The notes beneath the pieces were generated by a model. That model ran no database searches. It worked only from the letters and a program-made list of their open reading frames with translations, and had not been told where the DNA came from. The position numbers and the translations under genes were made by a program. From contig NW_005179069.1 of NCBI RefSeq assembly GCF_000350225.1, positions 19,012 to 83,011 of the forward strand: 64,000 nt of DNA. Direction: 5' to 3'. Below, piece after piece: positions 45,414 to 54,439 of the stretch; within the stretch, counting starts at the first letter, position 1, and every line of letters starts with the position of its first letter. This DNA comes from Chondrus crispus (taxonomy: Eukaryota > Rhodophyta > Florideophyceae > Gigartinales > Gigartinaceae).

Positions 45414-46814
45414 ATGTCACTTCGCAGCGAACAGCCTATCTACGAGTCGTCCAGAGCACGCTGTGAAAGGGATTTGGTCCATGAGGTGCAACTTCTTACG
45501 TTTGATGTGAGCCATCAATACGTTTTGCTTGTGGCAAGTGGTCCTGATCAGTGGAGGCTTCCGGGATTTCTTTCTAAAGAAGTATCTGACAGCTCGATAG
45601 AGGGTGTGTGCAGCGCTGCCAAGACAGTCATTGGTATCGAATTTCCGTTTCTTGTTCTTCGACATTGTTACTCTGAGGAGTTGTCCGTTGAAACGCCTAA
45701 TCTTTCAGCTACTAAGGTCCGCGCCATTCTCGTTGCTCAGTGCCATGAGAAATCTCAAGAAGTGCCTTCTGGATGCAGTTGGGTGGCCATCACCAATGAT
45801 CACAGAGCGGGTGTCGTCCATGTGTCGCACTCGGAGAAAGAAGCGGAGCAAGCCATTCGGCGAGAACTGGAACAGACCGTAGCCAACGTTACGCCGCCTA
45901 GACGGGTGCCTTGGGCCTCTGTTGGATGGTATCAAGAAACGCTTCGAAAGGTGCGCGAAATATTGGATGGACACAATGTGCATGTGATGGGGGAATTGGT
46001 TCAGATCCGTGCGTCATCCAGAGGAGCCGTGCTAAGGATCAAGACGAATGAGAGTGATTACTACCTTAAATGCAGTGCATCCACGTCGAACGATGCTGGA
46101 GTCACGTCAATAATGTCTAACGTTGTTCCTGATCTTGTCGCCAAGCCGTTGTTCGCAGATGTGGAACGTCGTCAAATGATCCTTGTGGACCACGGTGACG
46201 AGACTAGCTTCTGTGGATTGGAAGATAAAGCGTGTAAGCAGGGCGTAAGAGATCTGGCGCGTCTGCACCGCGCAAGCGCAAAGGTGTTGCCTGATTTGTT
46301 GGAGGCCGGACTACCATGTTATTCACCACTGTGGATGCGTGAGAACTTGAACTCACTTTTTCAGTGTAAGGAGCTTTTGCCCATGCTAGAAACGGAAGAA
46401 AGGCAGAAACTGTCGAGCATCAAGGTGAAGCTGCAAGATGATCTGACGGAACTTATTGATTTGGAAATGCCCACCTGTTTGATACACAATGACACGACCA
46501 GTGGGAACCTAACCAGGAAGGGCGCCGATGAGGGTCCAGGGGTCCGGTTTTTCGACTTTGATAGCTCTTTCGCAGGTCATCCTTTGTTTGATGTTGACTG
46601 GTGCAACCGGGATATCCTAGAGCCCTATGCACAGGAAATGGACATAGCTGACATTGACGGATTGCTTGGATTGACTGGGAAAGTATTCTTCAACCTTGCG
46701 CCGCTCGTGGAAGCATATAGATACTTGGACATGGTTAGGGAAGCGGAAGACGGTGCTCCCCGGGAAGACGCCCTTCACTGGCTAGAGGACAGTGTTCGTT
46801 CCTTGCTGCCGTGA
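45414..46814 (+). CDS. Nudix-like/aminoglycoside-phosphotransferase-like protein, copy 2
   Basis: It is 466 residues, about 98% identical to copy 1. All catalytic landmarks are the same: the N-lobe lysine, HNDTTSGN and FFDFDSS. Differences cluster mildly in LEDKACKQG versus LEDEGRKQG and in CNRDILEPYA versus CNRYTLEVYA, next to the active site. Both copies are open from ATG to stop, so both may be functional. Similarity with copy 1 begins about 70 bp before the ATG and ends about 410 bp after the stop, a direct duplication 26 kb apart. Confidence 0.8.
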   Translation: MSLRSEQPIYESSRARCERDLVHEVQLLTFDVSHQYVLLVASGPDQWRLPGFLSKEVSDSSIEGVCSAAKTVIGIEFPFLVLRHCYSEELSVETPNLSATKVRAILVAQCHEKSQEVPSGCSWVAITNDHRAGVVHVSHSEKEAEQAIRRELEQTVANVTPPRRVPWASVGWYQETLRKVREILDGHNVHVMGELVQIRASSRGAVLRIKTNESDYYLKCSASTSNDAGVTSIMSNVVPDLVAKPLFADVERRQMILVDHGDETSFCGLEDKACKQGVRDLARLHRASAKVLPDLLEAGLPCYSPLWMRENLNSLFQCKELLPMLETEERQKLSSIKVKLQDDLTELIDLEMPTCLIHNDTTSGNLTRKGADEGPGVRFFDFDSSFAGHPLFDVDWCNRDILEPYAQEMDIADIDGLLGLTGKVFFNLAPLVEAYRYLDMVREAEDGAPREDALHWLEDSVRSLLP

Positions 46815-47010
46815 CCGAAGAAGGAAAGAGTGACCGCATATTTTTGGACTGAGTTGACGTGTACGACGGTGTAGTCTGGGGCGAGGCGCTCTGCACGTGG
46901 CATCAGCTGTATGCGCTTTATAATGAGTACAAAGAAGGTGCGAAAGTTTTGGCGGGAGCATCATCGTCAGGACGACAGTAGAGGAGCCAAAAAAGTCTTC
47001 ATAGCTGAGT

Positions 47011-47053
47011 GATGCATGCAAAACAAGAACTGAGTTGTTGTTTTGCATGCATC
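47011..47053. repeat. Perfect hairpin 3' of phosphotransferase copy 2
   Basis: GATGCATGCAAAACAA and TTGTTTTGCATGCATC pair perfectly over 16 bp around 11 nt. It is the counterpart of the hairpin at 20800-20848, where one arm has a mismatch. Confidence 0.65.
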
Positions 47054-47267
47054 ATCCGGCTTTATGAAACGCTAGTCCATCTTCTGACAACGAGACGTAC
47101 GCACACTACACTGCGGTTGCCGCATTCGTACCAGGCGGAGCACATTGAGGAGGCTCGTTGACTGGACACACGGACAGGGGGCACAGTGTTGGCATCAGTG
47201 CGGACGGAAGACATGTGATGTCTGCATACGGTACACCCCCACAGCCCGTCCTCGCCCCCCCCCCCTC

Positions 47268-47510
47268 TCAAAACACTCCCTCAGGGGGAACCAATCTGCA
47301 GTATGTTGCAGTGACCGTGACGGCCGCGGCGACCATGTACGCGACGATCAAACCGAACACGGCCTCTCTGCCCCACCCGCTCCACACGACGCCGGCGAGC
47401 ATGGCGAGCACGACCCTGGCGACGGAGCCGCTAGCGGAGAAGACGCCGAGAAAGCCTCCGACGGGGAGGCCGGCGAGGACCTTTGAGAAGAGGGCGAGCA
47501 CAGCCTTCTA
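47268..47510 (-). pseudogene. C-terminal fragment of an MFS-type transporter
   Basis: The frame reads FSKVLAGLPVGGFLGVFSAS, GSVARVVLAMLAG and two hydrophobic segments, which resembles the last membrane helices of MFSD8-like major facilitator proteins, where an ASGS-AR motif precedes a helix. A stop lies just upstream and no other part of a transporter is seen. It overlaps the end of the carboxypeptidase-like ORF in another frame. Confidence 0.4.
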
Positions 47511-48202
47511 GCCGACGGGGTACGCGACGCTCCACAGGTGGGGCGGGGAGGGTGAGCGGAGGAGGATGGCGGGGTGGGGGCTATCGGGGATGCGTAGCGG
47601 GGGCGGCGAGGAGGGGGAGTCAGCGGGACAAGGGGTGGATTCGCCGGGGGTGCGGATTTGCCGGGGCTAAGGCGCGCGCGGCGGGGGTGCAGTGTCGCGT
47701 GTGCGCTGCGGGGGTGCGCCGCGGCGGGCGCGATAGTGCGCGCCCTTCCGGGGGGCGAACACGCGCGCGGCTGACGGCTGTTTCTCCGCGCGACTCCAAT
47801 CACAACCGCACCGACGCCGCCCGTCAACGATACACACCGCCGCGCGGCCGCCAGCGCGACGCCCGTCACCGCGGCCGCGCGGGTGATGTGCAGAGCGGGC
47901 TCGGATGTTATGCGCTCGCGCCCGTGCTCCCCGAATACGGCGACGAGCGCCGGGCGGGAGACGAGCGCCGAGGGCAGCAGGTGGCGCCGGTTGTGGGACA
48001 GCGTTATCACCAGCAAAGGCGGGGAGGTGGGCGTCAGGGACGCCCACTCCGCGCGGCCGTGCGGGAAGGAACCCGCCGCGGATTGTAGAGCGGAGCGGAG
48101 GGCGGAGGTTGTATGGTAATTCGGGGGAGGGGAGCAGAGCGCTTGTTGGAGGAGGAGGAGGAGGAAGAGGTGTATGTGCGCGAGGCGGAGGGGGGTGGAC
48201 AT
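47348..48202 (-). pseudogene. M14 zinc carboxypeptidase-like, N-terminal part
   Basis: The ATG at 48202 opens a signal peptide (MSTPLRLAHIHLFLLLLLQQ, then ALCS). About 85 residues later LVAVFGEHGRERITSEPALH matches the zinc-binding H-x-x-E region of plant-type M14 carboxypeptidases (FGQHGRELITSE in Arabidopsis At5g42320). After residue 150 the expected NGR/VDLNRNW region is not found; the frame becomes Pro/Ala/Arg-rich, so a frameshift or replacement has destroyed the rest. A secreted or vacuolar peptidase is the likely ancestor. The start lies 240 bp from a divergent ORF, suggesting a shared promoter. Confidence 0.6.
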
Positions 48203-48441
48203 GGCGGCATTGCGGATGAGGAGTCGCGGGAGGAGGGGGGGAGTTGGGCAATGAGCGCGGAGAGGAGGACGGTGTCTGGTGGGGAGAGACGCTGCGGGGA
48301 AGAAGAACGACTCGTAATTTACTGAAGCACCGCTGTAAGGAAAACCCACCTCGACCAGAACAGATCCCTCTCGCTTCCCCCTCTTCCTCTTCGCTTCCTC
48401 CCTCGCCTCCTCCCTCCCTCTGCCCCTTCAACCACCCCGCT

Positions 48442-48657
48442 ATGACGGACGCAGTCCCGCGCAAGCCGCGCAACACGCGCAACACGCGCCTCACAGCCTA
48501 CTACAGCCTCTCGACGCCCGCCGCCACCCCGTCCTCCCCACCGGCCCCGATCCCGTCTGGCCGCGCGGAGGCGGTCGCTCACGCCACCCACCTGACGCGA
48601 ACCCTGTCTTTGCCAGCTCTGCTTCAGCACAACGCCCGCCTACGCCGCACCTCCTAG
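48442..48657 (+). CDS. Small basic ORF divergent from the carboxypeptidase gene
   Basis: A 71-residue ORF begins MTDAVPRKPRNTRNTRLTAY and is preceded by a long CT-rich leader, as is common before algal starts. NTRLTAYY resembles a degenerate PIP box (Q replaced by N), next to basic residues. The middle is Pro/Ser-rich. It could be a small regulator or the first exon of a longer gene. The Tc1 element sits 150 bp downstream. Confidence 0.35.
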   Translation: MTDAVPRKPRNTRNTRLTAYYSLSTPAATPSSPPAPIPSGRAEAVAHATHLTRTLSLPALLQHNARLRRTS

Positions 48658-48807
48658 AGTATCATGGCACTCTGCGCGACAGTTTGTCTCCCTCAGCATC
48701 ACCGTACGAACTGTAATATGGATATGACTGTAATGTTTCTTCTCGTGTTTTCAGCACTGTACTGTTGCGACAATTTGTGCAACGTGTACAGGTTTGCAGC
48801 ATACATA

Positions 48808-50367
48808 CAGTGCCGAAAAAAAGTATAGGGACAGCATCAATTCTCACATTGCTGGCATACAGTATTGTAAACGCCAAATTTGAGGTCCGTCTAGGACTGT
48901 AAAAGCAACGAGGAGACCGAATCTGGGGTCGGATTTAAAGATCGAGAGCTCATTCACATGATATTTATAGAAACCTTATTTATGGGTGTTCGAAAGTATA
49001 AGGTACAGCGCATGTCTTTCACTAATTCATCGCTCCTAATACTTCGTCGGACCTCCCTTTGCCATTACACACTCAAAGCACCGCTTTTGCATGGAACGGA
49101 CAAGCTTTTCCAGGCATTCTTCTGAAACTTCGTCCCACGCTTCCATTATAACTTCTAAAAGCTCATCCACGTCCTTAAATTGACGTTGGTGTGCATAAAC
49201 CGTTCGCGCTAGGGTGCCCCATAAATTGTCGATAGGATTCAGGTCAGGTGACTTGGCAGGCCACTCTAAAAGAGGAATTTCCTCCTCGTCAAACCACTGA
49301 AACGTACGTCTAGCGCGGTGTATAGATGCACCATCTTGCATAAACACCCAACTTGGACCCATTTCTTGATCCACAAACGGCAAAAGATAGGACTCTAATG
49401 TATCTATATACTTAATAACATCCTGCTTTCCATTTAAAACGGAAAGCTCGCACTTCTTAGTACCAGAAAAAGCGCCCCAAACCATTACAGAATCCCCACC
49501 TTGCGGCCGTTTTGAGAACATCCGCTTGTCGGTCCGTAAATCGTGCCAATAGTACCCGAACCCATCCCGCCCGTCCAAGTTGAATTTCTTCTCGTCCGAC
49601 CACACCACATTCATCCAATCCGACACGGTCCAAGTGACGTGTTCGCAACACCACTGCTCCCGTGCAATTTTGTGTCCCGGGAGCATCATCGGAGCGGGGA
49701 CCATTTTGCTGTACTGAATCGTTGGCGTGGCGCGTAGGATACCTCGCACAGTAGATGGAGTTACAGGAAGACGAAGGGTCTTAACCAACTCTGAAGAACA
49801 CAAATGCCCTTTGTGCGCTTCGCGCAAGAGAGCACGTCGAGCCGTGGAGGTGAGTTTGGAGGGCCTACCGGGCCTTTTCTTCTTCCCATACAGGCCCGGG
49901 TTCCTTAAAAACGTGGCCACGACGTTACGGGAGCGCGAGAGATGCGCTGCAATTCGCTTAATTGTCCAATTGTTGAGACGAAGAGCCTGTATCTGCCCTT
50001 GTTCATGCTGGCTCAGATGCGTACCGCGAGGCATTTTTTGCTGTGTCGAAGTGAGCTACCGCATGTTTTGCGCTTTCGCCTTCCTTTAGTATGCGTCTAG
50101 TCTCTTTTACCAGTCTTTTCGCAGGAGATACTGCATTGTGTAGAGCGGGGTTTTAAAGAAACTGCTGTGTACCTTATACTTTCGAACACCCATAAATAGG
50201 GTTTCTATAAATATCATGTGAATGAGCTCTCGATCTTTAAATCCGACCCCAGATTCGGTCTCCTCGCTGCTTTTACAGTTTTAGACGCACCTCAAATTTG
50301 GCGTTTACAATACTGTATGCCAGCAATGTGAGTATTGATGCTGTCCCTATACTTTTTTTCAGCACTG
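48808..50367 (-). mobile_element. Tc1-like transposon with about 200-bp terminal inverted repeats
   Basis: It is 1,560 bp, starts CAGTGCCGAAAAAAAG, ends in the inverse CTTTTTTTCAGCACTG, and is flanked by TA (48806-48807 and 50368-50369). The inverted repeats, 48808-49006 and 50169-50367, match along nearly their whole length with few differences. A single uninterrupted transposase fills the middle. Both the repeats and the gene look intact. Confidence 0.93.
49036..50034 (-). CDS. Tc1-like transposase, intact, catalytic triad D-D-D
   Basis: It is 332 residues, the usual length of the family. A paired helix-turn-helix region (LNNWTIKRIAAHLSRSRNVV) and KKKRPGRPSK, which serves as GRPR-type linker and nuclear signal, precede the core. 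Core landmarks: VVWSDEKKF (D147), VMVWGAFS, FMQDGASIH (D234) and SPDLNPIDNLW (D269). The spacing is 34 residues, as in Tc1/mariner, but the third acid in a Tc1-type NPIENLW context is here Asp. That makes it DD34D like mariner. Either this lineage uses Asp, or one substitution has impaired an otherwise perfect gene. Confidence 0.92.
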   Translation of the reverse strand: MPRGTHLSQHEQGQIQALRLNNWTIKRIAAHLSRSRNVVATFLRNPGLYGKKKRPGRPSKLTSTARRALLREAHKGHLCSSELVKTLRLPVTPSTVRGILRATPTIQYSKMVPAPMMLPGHKIAREQWCCEHVTWTVSDWMNVVWSDEKKFNLDGRDGFGYYWHDLRTDKRMFSKRPQGGDSVMVWGAFSGTKKCELSVLNGKQDVIKYIDTLESYLLPFVDQEMGPSWVFMQDGASIHRARRTFQWFDEEEIPLLEWPAKSPDLNPIDNLWGTLARTVYAHQRQFKDVDELLEVIMEAWDEVSEECLEKLVRSMQKRCFECVMAKGGPTKY

Positions 50368-50392
50368 TAGCATGGCAGGATTGAATGGGATA

Positions 50393-50876
50393 CAATAGAC
50401 CCCCCGTAATAGTGCACCCCTGTGCCAGGCCTCACAAAACGCACTACTGACGTCATGCACTAAAGAAGCAACAGCAAAGCTCATTTACTGTACCACATGA
50501 AATGGTCTGCAATGAGCGTCTGGCGGTTCCTCTTTCTATTCTGGTCGTAATAAGCATCAAAAAGTGCACGTTTCGCACGGCGCAAACCCTGACCTGCCCC
50601 TGCAATCCCAGTGTTGTCGCCTAAGTTCTCTGCAGCTTCAAATACCTTCGCCACTTCTGTTGGAGAAGGCACAGCTTTGCAGCCCTCTGATTCGTCACCG
50701 CAGATGTCGGGGAACGGGGAACAAGCGGCGGCGTGGGTTCTAAAGCGCGCTAAAGCTGCATTGCTGGCACATCAAGCGTACAGTTGTACACGTTTCAGAA
50801 TCGGTGACATGGCCTGAAAAGCGCACTCTTGACGTAAATGTACTAACAAAGAGCGCACTATTACGAAGGCCCCCTG
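50393..50876 (-). mobile_element. Second pogo-like deletion derivative
   Basis: The left end CAATAGACCCCCCGTAATAG and the right end, read inward, CAGGGGGCCTTCGTAATAG share the GTAATAGTGC block. TA flanks both (50391-50392 and 50877-50878). Only a transposase tail remains inside. The left terminus is poorly preserved. Confidence 0.6.
50481..50672 (-). pseudogene. Pogo-like transposase C-terminus with a PIP box
   Basis: It is about 60 residues with an Ala/Gly-rich helix (AGQGLRRAKRALFDAYYDQN) and RKRNRQTLIADHF, which fits the PCNA-binding consensus Q-x-x-I-x-x-H-F, close to the stop. It parallels the C-terminus kept in the 705-bp derivative at 23.4 kb. Confidence 0.5.
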
Positions 50877-50954
50877 TAGTAGTAGTTGGATGCATGAGGT
50901 ACGAATTGATTAATCGAGGCAAGGGGCGCAAAGGACCAAAGGGCGCAAAGCAAT

Positions 50955-50968
50955 CCCCATGCATGGGG
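50955..50968. repeat. 14-bp perfect palindrome
   Basis: CCCCATGCATGGGG in otherwise featureless sequence. It may be coincidental. Confidence 0.4.
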
Positions 50969-51139
50969 TTTTAGTTCACGTCTACGAGCTGTAGCGAAAA
51001 GCCGACAATTGTATTGTCGACCATTGTAAGCAAGAATGGTAATTGAAGGCAGAAGCGACATGCTGTTCTCCTAGATAGTGATGTACATGGAGCGATAGAG
51101 ACATCGGAATCACCGGAGAAAAGGAGGGAGAGCGAGAGC

Positions 51140-51294
51140 NNNNNNNNNNNNNNNNNNNNNNNNNNNNNNNNNNNNNNNNNNNNNNNNNNNNNNNNNNNNN
51201 NNNNNNNNNNNNNNNNNNNNNNNNNNNNNNNNNNNNNNNNNNNNNNNNNNNNNNNNNNNNNNNNNNNNNNNNNNNNNNNNNNNNNNNNNNNNNN
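51140..51294. other. Assembly gap (155 N)
   Basis: The gap follows a GA-rich run (GGAGGGAGAGCGAGAGC) and lies just before the copia gag. The missing bases may hold a microsatellite or the copia LTR end. Confidence 0.99.
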
Positions 51295-51342
51295 ACTTGT
51301 CACTAAGGACAGAACTGCTCCTACACTACGAGCAACACCAGC

Positions 51343-52554
51343 ATGTCTGAGCTGGTTCCCGTAGTTATGGGCCCAGGAGCATATTCTGCTCCAAACAGCC
51401 TATATGACCCACCTAAACTTCATGCAAACACAGACAAGTTCATGTGACGTCAAGCCGTGCGTATTTGGGCACGGAAAATACGGTCGTTCGCAAAAGGCGG
51501 AGACAACAAAGCCAAGGGTACTGCGAACTGTCTAGGGATTACACTGTACTCAGCCATAGACTGCTCATTCATCCAAGTTATCGATAGCGCCATTACAGTT
51601 GGTGAGCTCCAGCTCGTTTTGGACGACGATGAATATAATGATGATGTTGACCAGAAAGCTGTTATCGAAAAATCATCCAGCTAGTCGCAAAGGACGCTGT
51701 TACAGATGGAGTGCGTAGACTGGTAAGGATGAGCCGGAACATTCATTCATGCAAAAGACAGGAGAATGAGACGTATGATTCAGTTGCAGAGCGCTCTCAT
51801 GGTGTTTATCAGACGTATCTTAGCCACTTCTATGCCGGTTATACATCTCAAGATAGCCAACATTTTCCGATGCTCCTCCTCGGTAACGCCAACTTACCAT
51901 GCTCTATCTTCAATAACATTTTCAGTATCCTTTATCGCGGATGCAAAAGATAATAGTAGGTCGACCGTCAAGTACTTCAAAATTACGAAAGAAAAGTATG
52001 CAACAATTGAGGATAGTTTTGAGAATGCCGACATGTAGAAAGAGTCACTTACGCATCCAGTTTCCAACGAACTGCAAGCTGTTGCCTTTCAGAAGGTCCA
52101 GGAATTATGGTATGTGCACAAACTCAACATCACGACCGCAAAGACGAACAAATTTCGCTATGATACAGAGGAAATGGCCCCATATGCTATATGCTTGAAT
52201 GGTACAGTAGCCGATTTGAAATATGTGAAGTCACAGGACATCACGCAAGACCAAAATCTGAGACCGCCACCACACACACCTGCCACCTCAGCCTATAACC
52301 ACGTTGACCGCCATGACGGCAGACTTTCCGGTACGATGATGGCGAAGCGCCACTCCTATCAAGGTCGCAATGTCAGTACCATGTACGAGCCATCTGGTCC
52401 TAGATTTAAGTTCAAAGGACGAATCCCCGCCAACACAGGTCCCAAAAGCAATACGCGATGCGTAGACTGCGGTGAACTCGGCCACTGGAAAATGACCTCC
52501 AATGTAAGACATGCAGAGACTCTAAGCGTATACGATTCGATGCGGACAGAGTGA
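51343..52554 (+). pseudogene. gag: Copia gag, multiply interrupted
   Basis: It starts MSELVPVVMGPGAYSAPNSL. TGA at 51445-51447 stands inside FM-RQAVRIW, probably from a TGG. Further stops and frame changes follow. The last part carries the nucleocapsid knuckle CVDCGELGHWKMTS, in which the final cysteine of CX2CX4HX4C is a serine. Confidence 0.7.
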
Positions 52555-52656
52555 ATAATGGGTATTGTAAACCTAGCAGTCAGTATTTTCAGTAAAGGGG
52601 TTAGCGAAGCTCCGCGCTGACCCCAATCCGATTCTAGATGAAGTAGCTCCGACCTC

Positions 52657-53820
52657 ATGGGTGGCATTGACGATGCTACCTACCTCTGCGATACTCTTGG
52701 GAAAAGACTCAATCTCAATCCCCCACTTAGCAACCAGTTCCTTGGCTGGGGCAACGATTGCATCATCGCCAAGCCAATCGTAGCTTCTTGGATACTTACT
52801 GTGATGGATACACGTAACAATCCGACGCCCTTCACATTCCATCTGGTAGAAGGCAGCTCCCCGTTACTTATCGGTCTGGATGTGAAGGAATTTACCAATA
52901 CTCTCTGTCTTCTTAACGAGAAGTGCATTATAATAAGGCGTCCTTCCGATGCAAGCCAGCGTTGCTTCAGCACCGATGTATCCCCAGAGGTGAGATGTGG
53001 AAATGCGAATAGACGGCTCCGCATAGCTGTCGCTATGCAGGCAAACGCCAACGTGAAGTCGCTCATGTCAAACCCGCAGCTAAATTCCCAACGCTCCCCA
53101 CTGCTCTTCTTCCAGCAGATTCATCGCTTCACACACGCACCACGACTTGGGGATAAATCTATATGCGCAAAAGCAGGTATATTAACTGAGATGCTCGATA
53201 AGGCGATTGACAAGGTTGACACAACCTGCGAGGTCTGCGTCCGAAATGGCCGCACACTCCAATCTAAGGAGATATCACTCACACACGTTAATGAGGAATT
53301 TAACCAAGAGATCCAAGTAGACTTTACATACTGTGAAGTGCGCAAGAAAAGACGCATTCTTTTCGTCATCACCGATACGGGCACAGGCTACACCGAAACA
53401 GCGATAGTCCAAGACAAAGATATGGACACAATGTTGAAAGAACTCAAAGTCGTTTGGATATGCATACACGGTTCACCTCGAAACTTCTCTGCTGACGATG
53501 AGTACAATCGCAGGAAACTCATTAACTTCCTGCGTGTGCATGACATTAATTTCAAACCACGGACAGCACGCCGCCATAACAAAATCGGCATAGTTGAGCG
53601 CAAGAACGGGACTTTGAAGGACATCATTCGTAAATTAGACACCGATATCACCACGGCACAGCACGACACAATTGTTGCTCGAGCAACGTTCCTGTCTAAC
53701 ATGTTCTCAGGTTCACGACTAATGAGCTCGTTTGAGCTAGCACGGGGGTACAGCCCTTCACTACTCGGGCTCCCAAGAACAGATGTCACACAAGAGATTA
53801 TAGAGGCGCACACGGCATAG
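52657..53820 (+). pseudogene. Copia protease-region and integrase fragment
   Basis: The open frame of about 387 codons begins within the protease area (PLLIGLDVKEF resembles its C-terminal half). It continues with the HHCC zinc domain (HRFTHAP ... CEVC) and the integrase core: IQVDFTYCEVRKKRRILFVI (first Asp), NFSADDEYNRRK (second) and GIVERKNGTLKDI (Glu). It stops at a TAG. Copia-like sequence follows to about 54437 in several frames. Confidence 0.8.
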
Positions 53821-54439
53821 GTCGCCACTAGAGCACTACACAGACTTCTCCACTCTCGTGCACCAGATTCGCCAACACCCGAGATGTTCGCCCCCAACGA
53901 CGACGTATTGGTGTTCTACAAAACGACAAAACAGAACGAGAAAGTGGAGTGGGTCAAGGCCAAGGTCGTCAAAGCGGAACCGCCCCACCTCATTCCCCGT
54001 AGATCCCAACGCGGTCCGCCTATGCGTGTTTTATTCGAAGACGTGCGTATCGCGTCTCAAGGGCAACTAGCCCAGGAGCTCATGTCATGCTCCGTCGAAC
54101 ATGAACTCGGATATGACGGTCCGACAGATGGGGGGTGAGTAACATTCCGGAGGCAGGCGTTCATCCGTCTACCCCAAGCCTGATGGGATCTGCATCCGGA
54201 AATAAGCCCAAGGGGCAGAAGATGACATTGGCCGATATGCAGAAACCGCGCACGACAAAGCCCCAGACGGCCCCAAAGTCTTACAGTCGGACAAGGCACG
54301 CATCCTTGACCAGATCCATGAGGTCGTAGGATCCCAGCAAGTGAGCAGTAGCAAGCTTGCCTTCGCGCCCCCGTGGATCATACATCAGGCTTTCGAGAAG
54401 GAGCACGAATAAAAATGGTCAAACACGTACGAGCCCCTG

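Larger units (their letters stand above)
51343..54437 (+). mobile_element. Truncated, decayed Ty1/copia retrotransposon
   Basis: Gag, a zinc knuckle, protease region and integrase are recognisable in that order, as in copia. Reverse transcriptase and RNase H, which should follow integrase, are absent: copia-like coding (KWSNTYEPL) stops near 54437, where inverted gypsy C begins. No LTR is visible; the 5' one may be in the assembly gap. Confidence 0.8.

Noticed and set aside
51140..51294. ORF spanning the run of N
   Set aside because: Unknown bases read as open codons; not evidence of coding.
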